A DNA stretch of 22,132 nt from an uncultured Bacteroidales bacterium (GTDB taxonomy: Bacteria > Bacteroidota > Bacteroidia > Bacteroidales > UBA932). Below are positions 6,457-12,852 of the stretch, piece by piece. Positions within the stretch are counted from its first letter, which is position 1; the number at the start of each line of letters is the position of its first letter. A program made the translations under genes and the position numbers. Location: the NCBI GenBank assembly GCA_937900465.1, contig CALCEJ010000017.1:1-22132 (forward strand). The letters run 5' to 3'. Under the pieces are notes generated by a model, which saw nothing but the letters and a program-made list of their open reading frames with translations, had not been told where the DNA came from and ran no database searches.

Positions 6457-8392
6457 TCCTCAGAGCCTCAATGTTGCGCTCGTTGTGGATATCCTTGGCG
6501 TCCGCTGTGTAGAGGTAGTCAAGGAGGTCAGCGTAGTGCTCTTCAACCTTTCCACGGACGATCTTCATCGTGGAGTTCATCATACGGTTAGCGATGGTGA
6601 ATTCCTGGTCGCAGACACCGATTGTCGAGGGAAGCCAGCGCTCAGGGAAGACACCCTCACGGGCGCCGCCCTTCCTGTAAGCGTCGACATCAGCCTGGAT
6701 AAGGTCGAGCATATATCGCTTTGCCCCATCCGTTGAAGGGTCAAGGCCTTTCTTCTTAGCAGCCTCAGCGAGGGCGTTCTTGTCCGGAACGACGAGGGCG
6801 ACGCAGAAGGGGTTCTGGTTGTTGTGGAGCACGCAGTTTGCGACCCACTTGGATGTCTCGGTGAGGTTATCCTCAAAGCCTTCCGGGGAGTATTTCTCAC
6901 CGTCGGAGGAGATAAGGAGGCTCTTGAAGCGGCCCACGACATAAAGGAAATCGGGATCATCCGGGCAGATATAGCCCATATCGCCGGTGTGGAGCCATCC
7001 GTCGATGATGGTGTCAGCCGTCGCCTTGGGGTTCTTCCAGTAGCCGGCCATCACGTTTTCGCCGCGGACGACGATCTCGCCGCGGGTGCCGTGGGGAACT
7101 TCCTTGCCCTCTGCGTCGAGGATGACACAGTCCATAGGCTTCACAATACGGCCGGAGGAGCCGAAGCGGGCGTGGCCGGTAGAGTTTGCGCAGATGATCG
7201 GGGTTGCCTCAGTAAGGCCGTAGCCCTGGAACATAGGCATACCCACAGCGCAGAAGAACCTCTGGAGCTCGATATCCAGGAGGGCGCCTCCGCCTACAAA
7301 GAACTGCATCCTTCCGCCGAAGCTCTCACGGACCTTCTTGAACAGGATCTTGTCGAACAGGTCCACGAGAGGCTTCCTCCAGAAGGTTCCGCCGGTTCCG
7401 CGATTGTAGTATTCCTTGTTGTACTTGATGGCATTGTTAAGGGCGAAGTTGAAGAGCTTTTCAACCTTCGGGCCCTGCTTCTTGATTCCGGCCTCGATGT
7501 TCTTCTTGAAGTTACGGGCGAGGGCGGGAACGGAAAGCATAACGTGGGGACGGACCTCGGAGATGGCGGCAGGGACATTCCTCAGGGTTGCGAGGGCATT
7601 CTTCCCGATGGGGACGAATGCGATGGACCCGCCGTAGTACATAATGGTGTACATACCGGCAACGTGAGCGAAGCAGTGATCCAGAGGAAGGATGATAAGC
7701 ATCACGGCGTTCTCATCGATGGAGATGACGGAGTGACCCTGGGCGACGTTCGCCGTGTAGTTACGGTGAGTCAGGAGAATTCCCTTGGGATCAGCGGTAG
7801 TTCCCGAAGTGTAGGAAATGTTTGCGTAATCGTCCGGGCCGATGCTCTTGTAGCGGGCGACGAAATCAGCTTCGTGGGCCTTGAGGAATTCGTCTCCCAT
7901 CTTCTGGATTTCCGACATACGGATTTCCTTGGGGCCGAGCGGGAGGATGTCCTCTTCAAAGAAAGCGGTATCGTCGAATACGATGACCTTCTGGACATCC
8001 GGGCATTCGGGGAGGATTGCGCGGATCTTCGGAAGATGGTTTCCGGAGACGAGGATCCACTTGGACTCGGAGTGATTGATACGGAAAACGAGGTCCTTGC
8101 CGTCGCCGAGGTTCACGGAGAGGGGAACGTCGGTTGCGCCGGCATACATTGCGCCCAGCTCCGCAAGGATCCACATTGAACGGCTTTCGGACAGAAGGGC
8201 GATCTTGTCGCCTTTTTCGAGTCCCAGGGACATCAGTCCCGCACCGATTCTGTATGCTTCTTTACGGGTCTGCTCCTGGGTTATCTCAGTCCAGACTCCG
8301 TCCTTTTTCTCACGAAGGTACACGTGGTCAGCGAATTTGTGAGTATACTCCTCGACAAAATCGATGATGGTAGTTCTTTTTACTTCTTCCAT
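6443..8392 (-). CDS. Long-chain fatty acid-CoA ligase (AMP-binding family)
   Basis: The product has 649 residues. It activates fatty acids to acyl-CoA through an acyl-AMP intermediate and is cytosolic or membrane-associated. The ATP-binding P-loop-like motif Y-T-S-G-T-T-A-D-P-K-G begins at residue 194. Further diagnostic segments are Q-G-Y-G-L-T-E-A-T-P, G-W-L-H-T-G-D-M-G and V-V-G-R-F-K-S-L-L-I-S-S-D-G-E-K, the last containing the hinge to the mobile C-terminal domain. The length and the bulky insert between the core motifs fit the FadD15/ACSBG-like long-chain group, with no signal peptide. It starts 17 nt after the upstream kinase stop, so the two are probably co-transcribed. No strong Shine-Dalgarno is present. 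The final codons fall in a 22-bp repeat array. The family is certain, the chain-length preference is not. Confidence 0.95.
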   Translation of the reverse strand: MEEVKRTTIIDFVEEYTHKFADHVYLREKKDGVWTEITQEQTRKEAYRIGAGLMSLGLEKGDKIALLSESRSMWILAELGAMYAGATDVPLSVNLGDGKDLVFRINHSESKWILVSGNHLPKIRAILPECPDVQKVIVFDDTAFFEEDILPLGPKEIRMSEIQKMGDEFLKAHEADFVARYKSIGPDDYANISYTSGTTADPKGILLTHRNYTANVAQGHSVISIDENAVMLIILPLDHCFAHVAGMYTIMYYGGSIAFVPIGKNALATLRNVPAAISEVRPHVMLSVPALARNFKKNIEAGIKKQGPKVEKLFNFALNNAIKYNKEYYNRGTGGTFWRKPLVDLFDKILFKKVRESFGGRMQFFVGGGALLDIELQRFFCAVGMPMFQGYGLTEATPIICANSTGHARFGSSGRIVKPMDCVILDAEGKEVPHGTRGEIVVRGENVMAGYWKNPKATADTIIDGWLHTGDMGYICPDDPDFLYVVGRFKSLLISSDGEKYSPEGFEDNLTETSKWVANCVLHNNQNPFCVALVVPDKNALAEAAKKKGLDPSTDGAKRYMLDLIQADVDAYRKGGAREGVFPERWLPSTIGVCDQEFTIANRMMNSTMKIVRGKVEEHYADLLDYLYTADAKDIHNERNIEALRTILG

Positions 8393-8409
8393 AGTATTTT
8401 CAGGTGTGA

Positions 8410-9030
8410 TTAGTCAGTCGGGAACAGGCCGAAGAGTTCAGCGTCGATCTTGTCGGTGATGACCTGGAAGTCCTCAGGACGGTTCTCGAACTTGATCGTA
8501 TCCACGTCGATGATCAGCAGACGGGACTTATAGTCCTTGATCCAATCCTCATAACGCTGGTTCAAGCCGGTGATGTAGTCGATGCGGATGCTCCTCTCGT
8601 ACTCACGGCCACGTTTCTGGATCTGGGCTATAAGGTTGGGGATGCTGGAGCGGAGGTAGATCAGCAGATCCGGCGGGTTCACAAGGGACATCATAAGGTC
8701 AAACAGGTCCGAATAGTTTTCGAAGTCGCGCGTTGACATAAGGCCCATACCGTGAAGGTTGGGGGCGAAAATACGGGCGTCTTCGTAAATGGTCCGGTCC
8801 TGGATGATGATCTCCTTTTTCTTGGAGATCTCAACAACGTCCTGGAAACGCTTGTTCAGGAAGTAGATCTGCAGATTGAACGACCATCTCTCCATATCCT
8901 CGTAGAAGTCTGCAAGATAGGGATTGAAATCCACGGATTCGAATTTCGGAGTCCAGCCGTAATGGGCTGCAAGCATTTTGGTAAGGGTGGTCTTTCCACT
9001 TCCTATGTTACCGGCGATTGCTATATGCAT
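8410..9030 (-). CDS. Deoxynucleoside kinase, paralogue 1 (dAK/dGK type)
   Basis: The product has 206 residues. It phosphorylates a deoxynucleoside with ATP for dNTP salvage. The P-loop G-N-I-G-S-G-K-T-T is at residues 7-15. E31 (K-F-E-S) lies in the substrate-site position, and Q-D-R-T at 77-80 is the catalytic D-R motif. The lid segment Q-K-R-G-R-E-Y-E-R follows at about 138-146. This is the small bacterial dNK family that includes the Bacillus and Lactobacillus dGK/dAK enzymes. It lies 39 nt downstream of a close paralogue (9070-9681), with 59 of the first 80 residues identical by my count. In Lactobacillus such tandem pairs form heterodimers with different substrates; that is possible here but not shown. 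The substrate is not assignable from motifs alone. Confidence 0.93.
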   Translation of the reverse strand: MHIAIAGNIGSGKTTLTKMLAAHYGWTPKFESVDFNPYLADFYEDMERWSFNLQIYFLNKRFQDVVEISKKKEIIIQDRTIYEDARIFAPNLHGMGLMSTRDFENYSDLFDLMMSLVNPPDLLIYLRSSIPNLIAQIQKRGREYERSIRIDYITGLNQRYEDWIKDYKSRLLIIDVDTIKFENRPEDFQVITDKIDAELFGLFPTD

Positions 9031-9051
9031 AGTACATCACTTATTAGTTTG

Positions 9052-9059
9052 CAAAGATA
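9052..9059 (-). promoter_or_regulatory. Possible internal -7 element TATCTTTG for the downstream kinase
   Basis: Read on the minus strand, TATCTTTG fits the Bacteroidota TAnnTTTG consensus and lies 21 nt before the ATG at 9030. A good -33 element is not visible, so this is a weak candidate for independent expression of the second kinase and the acyl-CoA ligase. Confidence 0.4.
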
Positions 9060-9069
9060 ACAATTTAAT

Positions 9070-9681
9070 TCAGAACAGTCCATAGAGTTCCGCATCTATG
9101 CGGTCCGTGATAAGGGCGAAGTCCTCCGGACGGTTCAGGAAGTCCAGATTGTCCGCGTCGATGACGATCAGGCGGCCCTTGTAGCCCGAAATCCACTCCT
9201 CATAGCGTTTGTTCAGGCCGTCAAGGTAGTCGATGCTTATCGTTTGCTCATAGTCGCGGCCGCGTTTCTGGATTTGCGAGACAAGATGTTCTATGGAACT
9301 TTTCAGATATATCATCAGGTCCGGCTCCTTCACGATGGACATCATCACGTTGAACGTATCCATATAGGTGTTGAAATCCCGTTCGGAGAGGTTTCCCTGC
9401 GCGTAGTTGTTTGCAACGAAGATATAGACGCCTTCGAAAAGGGTACGGTCCTGGATTATGACATCATCGCATTTGGAGATTTCAAGGACGTCGTGGAGCC
9501 GCTGGTTCAGGAAGTACATCTCCAGCGCAAAGGACCATCTTTTTATGTCCGCATAGTAATCAGCCAGATAGGGGTTGTAGGTAACGGACTCGAACTTCGG
9601 GGTCCATCCGTAATGCTCCGCAAGGAGGGTTGTCAGTGTGGTTTTTCCGCTGCCTATGTTTCCGGCTATTCCGATATGCAT
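9070..9681 (-). CDS. Deoxynucleoside kinase, paralogue 2 (dAK/dGK type)
   Basis: The product has 203 residues, with the same fold and motifs as its neighbour: G-N-I-G-S-G-K-T-T at 7-15, K-F-E-S at 29-32, Q-D-R-T at 77-80 and Q-K-R-G-R-D-Y-E-Q in the lid. Differences cluster where substrate choice could be set: T-Y-N-P-Y-L against D-F-N-P-Y-L after the E-S-V motif, and L-F-E-G-V-Y against I-Y-E-D-A-R after D-R-T. The gene is first in a minus-strand run of two kinases and an acyl-CoA ligase. A candidate promoter lies at 9712-9743. Two diverged copies kept side by side suggest partner subunits or split purine specificity, as in lactobacilli (inference). Confidence 0.93.
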   Translation of the reverse strand: MHIGIAGNIGSGKTTLTTLLAEHYGWTPKFESVTYNPYLADYYADIKRWSFALEMYFLNQRLHDVLEISKCDDVIIQDRTLFEGVYIFVANNYAQGNLSERDFNTYMDTFNVMMSIVKEPDLMIYLKSSIEHLVSQIQKRGRDYEQTISIDYLDGLNKRYEEWISGYKGRLIVIDADNLDFLNRPEDFALITDRIDAELYGLF

Positions 9682-9711
9682 TTGAAGGCGTATTAATTCT
9701 CAGGTATTTTA

Positions 9712-9743
9712 CAAAATAACACAAACTTTTGTAAATTTGCAAA
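9712..9743 (-). promoter_or_regulatory. Candidate promoter for the deoxynucleoside kinase run
   Basis: On the minus strand TTTG (complement of 9740-9743) is followed after 20 nt by TTATTTTG (complement of 9712-9719), a 7/8 match to TAnnTTTG. The ATG at 9681 is 30 nt further on. It overlaps the plus-strand promoter of the MBL gene, so the two directions may compete. Confidence 0.5.
9732..9739 (+). promoter_or_regulatory. -7 element TAAATTTG for the MBL hydrolase gene
   Basis: TAAATTTG is an exact TAnnTTTG match, and the start codon at 9752 is only 12 nt downstream of it. The -33 region is poor (TTTT at 9707-9710). A transcript from here would have a leader of only a few nucleotides and no Shine-Dalgarno. 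Confidence 0.55.
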
Positions 9744-9751
9744 GTAAATAT

Positions 9752-10441
9752 ATGGCTCAGATAAAAGTTTTCAGGTTTAACGCCCTTGAGGCCAACTGCA
9801 TCGTCCTACGGCGGGACGGACGGGATGACTGCATTGTCATCGACCCCGGAATGTACACAGACGACGAGGCCTCCGCCCTGAAAGATTATCTTTCCGGTAA
9901 CAACCTCACCCCCGCCGCCATCCTTCTCACCCACGGCCACTTCGACCATATCTTCGGGGTCCATTATTTCCCCGGCGTCAGGGTCTGTATGCACCCTGCG
10001 GACAAGGCAGTCGTGAAGGGCAGCGAGGAATACATCCCCCGGAAAAGGCGCGAGGCCGGAGACTTCCGCTTCCCTACCGTGGACATAGAAGACGGCGAAA
10101 TACTTGACATCGCCGGACTGCGTCTTCGCGTAATCCATACTCCCGGCCATACCCCGGGAGGCGTGTGCTACTATCTCGAAGATGATAATCTTCTCATCGC
10201 AGGAGACACCCTTTTCGCCGGATCCATCGGCCGGACTGACCTTCCCGGCGGAGACTACGACGCCCTTATGGACAGCCTCCTTCGCAAAGTGCTCGCCCTC
10301 CCCGGCGACACGGACGTTCTCCCCGGCCACGGCATTATGACAAACATCGCCCGCGAGGCTATGACTAACCCCTTCCTTCAACCGTTCAACGAGCCTGACG
10401 GCGCGCCGGATGAAGGACTTCTAATAGATGGTTTATTATGA
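9752..10441 (+). CDS. Metallo-beta-lactamase-fold hydrolase, glyoxalase II-like
   Basis: The product has 229 residues. The metal-binding motif T-H-G-H-F-D-H is at 60-66. Further ligands are H133 in H-T-P-G-H-T, D152 in A-G-D-T-L-F and H193 in L-P-G-H-G. This is the complete two-metal set of the short glyoxalase II-like (YcbL-type) hydrolases, which cleave thioesters or related bonds. There is no signal peptide, so it is cytosolic. I chose ATG 9752 (M-A-Q-I-K-V-F-R-F) over an in-frame TTG at 9737, because that TTG lies inside the -7 promoter element. The stop overlaps the next start by four bases (ATGA, 10438-10441), so it is translationally coupled to the exported-protein gene. The substrate is unknown. 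Confidence 0.92.
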   Translation: MAQIKVFRFNALEANCIVLRRDGRDDCIVIDPGMYTDDEASALKDYLSGNNLTPAAILLTHGHFDHIFGVHYFPGVRVCMHPADKAVVKGSEEYIPRKRREAGDFRFPTVDIEDGEILDIAGLRLRVIHTPGHTPGGVCYYLEDDNLLIAGDTLFAGSIGRTDLPGGDYDALMDSLLRKVLALPGDTDVLPGHGIMTNIAREAMTNPFLQPFNEPDGAPDEGLLIDGLL

Positions 10442-11067
10442 AAAAAACTCTTCTTGTAATTGTTGCCGCGCTCCTCGGAGTCGTTTCCGCCAGCGCCCAA
10501 TATGTAAGTGACGAAGCTGAAGCCCTCGCCCAGGAACCCGCCTCTCTCGCCGCCCGGAAAGGCGGCCGCATCGCTCTCGACGGGAGCCGCCTTAGGAAAG
10601 ACGCGACGATTGCCCTTCTTGCCGATGTCGACGGCGAAAACCTTTACCCTGCCTGGCACAAGGCCAAGGCCTGGAGGGGCGCCGGAATCGGAATGATTGC
10701 AGGAGGATCCACCGTTGCCGTCGTCGGCGCGGGGTTTGTCGTTGTTTATGGACTCGCAGCTGTGTTAGGAATCGCAATCGGCGCATCGGCGGAAGCTATG
10801 GCAGGCGGTGACGGCAGCCAGGCTGCGGACAGCATATCGGCGGAAATTGAGCCTTATATAGTCGGCGGCACCGCAGCGATGTTCATCGGGGCGGGAACGG
10901 CCATTGCCGGAATCCCGGTTACAGTCGTCAATTGCAGGAAGATGACAAAGATTGTCCACCGCTACAATGACAGCGTTACAGAGACGTCCCTTCCAGAACC
11001 TTCTCCCGAGGTCACACTAAGCTTCGGTCCCACGCGCTCCGGAGTGGGCGTAGCCCTGAATTTCTAG
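10438..11067 (+). CDS. Exported protein of unknown function with C-terminal G-V-G-V-A-L-N-F
   Basis: The product has 209 residues. A signal peptide is plain (M-K-K-T-L-L-V-I-V-A-A-L-L-G-V-V-S-A-S-A/Q, cleavage after about residue 20). A short polar segment containing R-K-G-G-R-I-A-L-D-G-S-R-L follows, then K-A-K-A-W-R-G and two Gly/Ala-rich hydrophobic segments (about 80-112 and 140-165). The end is G-P-T-R-S-G-V-G-V-A-L-N-F. The hydrophobic pair, an A-G-I-P motif, a basic K-I...Y-N stretch and the ending all recur in the 1829-2596 product, so the two belong to one family despite different N-terminal domains. Its start overlaps the MBL stop (ATGA), implying coupled translation. It is most likely a periplasmic or membrane-attached envelope protein, and no function can be assigned. 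Confidence 0.85.
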   Translation: MKKTLLVIVAALLGVVSASAQYVSDEAEALAQEPASLAARKGGRIALDGSRLRKDATIALLADVDGENLYPAWHKAKAWRGAGIGMIAGGSTVAVVGAGFVVVYGLAAVLGIAIGASAEAMAGGDGSQAADSISAEIEPYIVGGTAAMFIGAGTAIAGIPVTVVNCRKMTKIVHRYNDSVTETSLPEPSPEVTLSFGPTRSGVGVALNF

Positions 11068-11070
11068 GGG

Positions 11071-11101
11071 TTGCTATTTGGGAAATAATTCCCTATATTT
11101 G
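11071..11101 (+). promoter_or_regulatory. Promoter of recJ with an inverted repeat in its spacer
   Basis: TTG (11071-11073), a 20-nt spacer and TATATTTG (11094-11101) give a good fit to the Bacteroidota primary promoter. The spacer holds GGGAA-ATAA-TTCCC (11080-11093), a perfect inverted repeat abutting the -7 box, which is a natural operator position. The recJ ATG at 11108 is only 6 nt after the box, so the transcript would be nearly leaderless. Confidence 0.65.
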
Positions 11102-11107
11102 TAATCT

Positions 11108-12844
11108 ATGGGCTCGAAGGAGAAACAGTGGATCGTAAAACCGGCGGCTGACCCTGAAAAGGTGAAGCGTCTGTCGGCGGAGGTGGGCATTGATTCCGTC
11201 CTTGCGGGCCTTCTGATTCAGAGGGGGGTAGAGACTTTCGAGGATGCCCGGAAGTTCTTCCGTCCCTCGCTCTCCGACCTTCACGACCCCTTCCTTATGA
11301 AGGATATGGACAAGGCCGTGGAGCGTCTCCACAGGGCGATCACTGACGGCGAAAAGATTCTCGTTTACGGCGACTACGACGTCGACGGCACAACCGCCGT
11401 GGCCCAGGTCTATTCCTTCATCCTCCGATTCACCTCCCGCGTGGGCTTCTATATTCCGGACCGCTATGATGAAGGATACGGACTGTCGTTCAAGGGTATA
11501 GACTGGGCGTCGGACAACGGATACAACCTCGTAATCACCCTCGACTGCGGAATCAAGGCTATTGACAAGGTGGAATACGCCAGGGGGAAGGGTATAGAGG
11601 TCATCATCTGCGACCATCACCTTCCTGAGGACGAACTTCCCAAGGCCGTCGCCGTACTGGACCCGAAACGGGAAGACTGCGATTATCCCTTCGATGACCT
11701 CTGCGGCTGCGGAGTGGGATTCAAGTTCGTCCAGGGCTATTGCCTCAAATACGGCATTCCCTTCGAAACGCTGGAACCGCTGCTGGACCTCCAGGTGGTT
11801 TCGATTGCGTCGGACCTCGTAACGATGGTGGGCGAAAACAGGATCCTGGCGCATTATGGGCTGAAAAGGCTCAACGAGAATCCCCGGAAGGGGCTTCTCG
11901 CAATGATAAACCTTTCGAAGCTGGAGCCCGGGCACGTAACTATCGACGATATCGTCTTCAAGATCGGTCCCCGAATCAACGCCGCCGGGCGTATGGAATC
12001 CGGCCGTCTCGCGGTGGAACTCCTTACGGCCATCGATGACAAGGCGGCGCTCCGCATCGGCGAAAAGATCAACGACAACAACAACGAGCGCAAGAACATC
12101 GACCGTGAAATTACCCAGGAGGCGCTGGAGATGGTCCAGAACGGGACCGCGCTCGAAACTGAGAACGTTACGATCGTATATAATCCAACCTGGAACAAGG
12201 GCGTCGTAGGTATCGTCGCTTCGCGTCTTGTGGAAGCGTACTACAAGCCCACGGTCGTTCTCACCAAGTCCAACGGAATGGTCACCGGCTCCGCCAGAAG
12301 CGTCCAGGGCTTTGACCTTTATGCCGCAATCGAGAGCTGCGCGGACCTTCTGGAGAACTTCGGCGGTCACGTCTATGCGGCCGGTATGACTCTCCGGGAA
12401 GAAAACCTTCCCGAATTCTGCCGCCGGATGAACAAGTTCGTCTCCGGAACGATCACGGCGGAGGAACTGACCCCCGTCGTCGAAATCGACTCCCGTCTGG
12501 ACTTTGCCCAGATCACCCCAAAATTCTTCCGTATCCTCAAGCAGTTCCAGCCCTTCGGCCCCGGCAACGTCAATCCGGTCTTTTTGACAGAGGACGTCTA
12601 TGAGTCAGGCAACGGCCGCAAGGTTGGCGCCGGCGGGGTCCATATGAAGCTGGACCTTATGCAGGAATCCCAGCCCTACCGCCAGATCGCGGCCATCGCC
12701 TTCAATATGTCCGAATACTACGACTACATCAAGGAAGGCAACCCCATAGACATCTGCTACTGCGTCGTCGAAAACTTCTACCGCGGCGCCTCCACGATGC
12801 AGCTGCGCCTGCGCGATATGCGTGAGCGCAACGAAATCATCTGA
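11108..12844 (+). CDS. recJ: Single-stranded-DNA-specific 5'-3' exonuclease RecJ
   Basis: The product has 578 residues, a normal length. RecJ degrades single-stranded DNA 5' to 3' in recombinational and mismatch repair. The DHH-domain motif Y-G-D-Y-D-V-D-G carries metal ligands D89, D91 and D93. The D-H-H motif is at 169-171, followed by G-P-R-I-N-A-A-G-R-M. The DHHA1 signature G-G-H-V-Y-A-A-G is at 419-426, and a C-terminal OB-fold region follows. The start M-G-S-K-E-K-Q-W aligns with the usual short lead before the W-x-x-K-P motif of the family. No Shine-Dalgarno is seen and the promoter -7 box nearly touches the ATG. It converges on uvrA with only 8 bp between the stop codons and no visible terminator. 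Confidence 0.97.
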   Translation: MGSKEKQWIVKPAADPEKVKRLSAEVGIDSVLAGLLIQRGVETFEDARKFFRPSLSDLHDPFLMKDMDKAVERLHRAITDGEKILVYGDYDVDGTTAVAQVYSFILRFTSRVGFYIPDRYDEGYGLSFKGIDWASDNGYNLVITLDCGIKAIDKVEYARGKGIEVIICDHHLPEDELPKAVAVLDPKREDCDYPFDDLCGCGVGFKFVQGYCLKYGIPFETLEPLLDLQVVSIASDLVTMVGENRILAHYGLKRLNENPRKGLLAMINLSKLEPGHVTIDDIVFKIGPRINAAGRMESGRLAVELLTAIDDKAALRIGEKINDNNNERKNIDREITQEALEMVQNGTALETENVTIVYNPTWNKGVVGIVASRLVEAYYKPTVVLTKSNGMVTGSARSVQGFDLYAAIESCADLLENFGGHVYAAGMTLREENLPEFCRRMNKFVSGTITAEELTPVVEIDSRLDFAQITPKFFRILKQFQPFGPGNVNPVFLTEDVYESGNGRKVGAGGVHMKLDLMQESQPYRQIAAIAFNMSEYYDYIKEGNPIDICYCVVENFYRGASTMQLRLRDMRERNEII

Positions 12845-12852
12845 TTTCCCGC

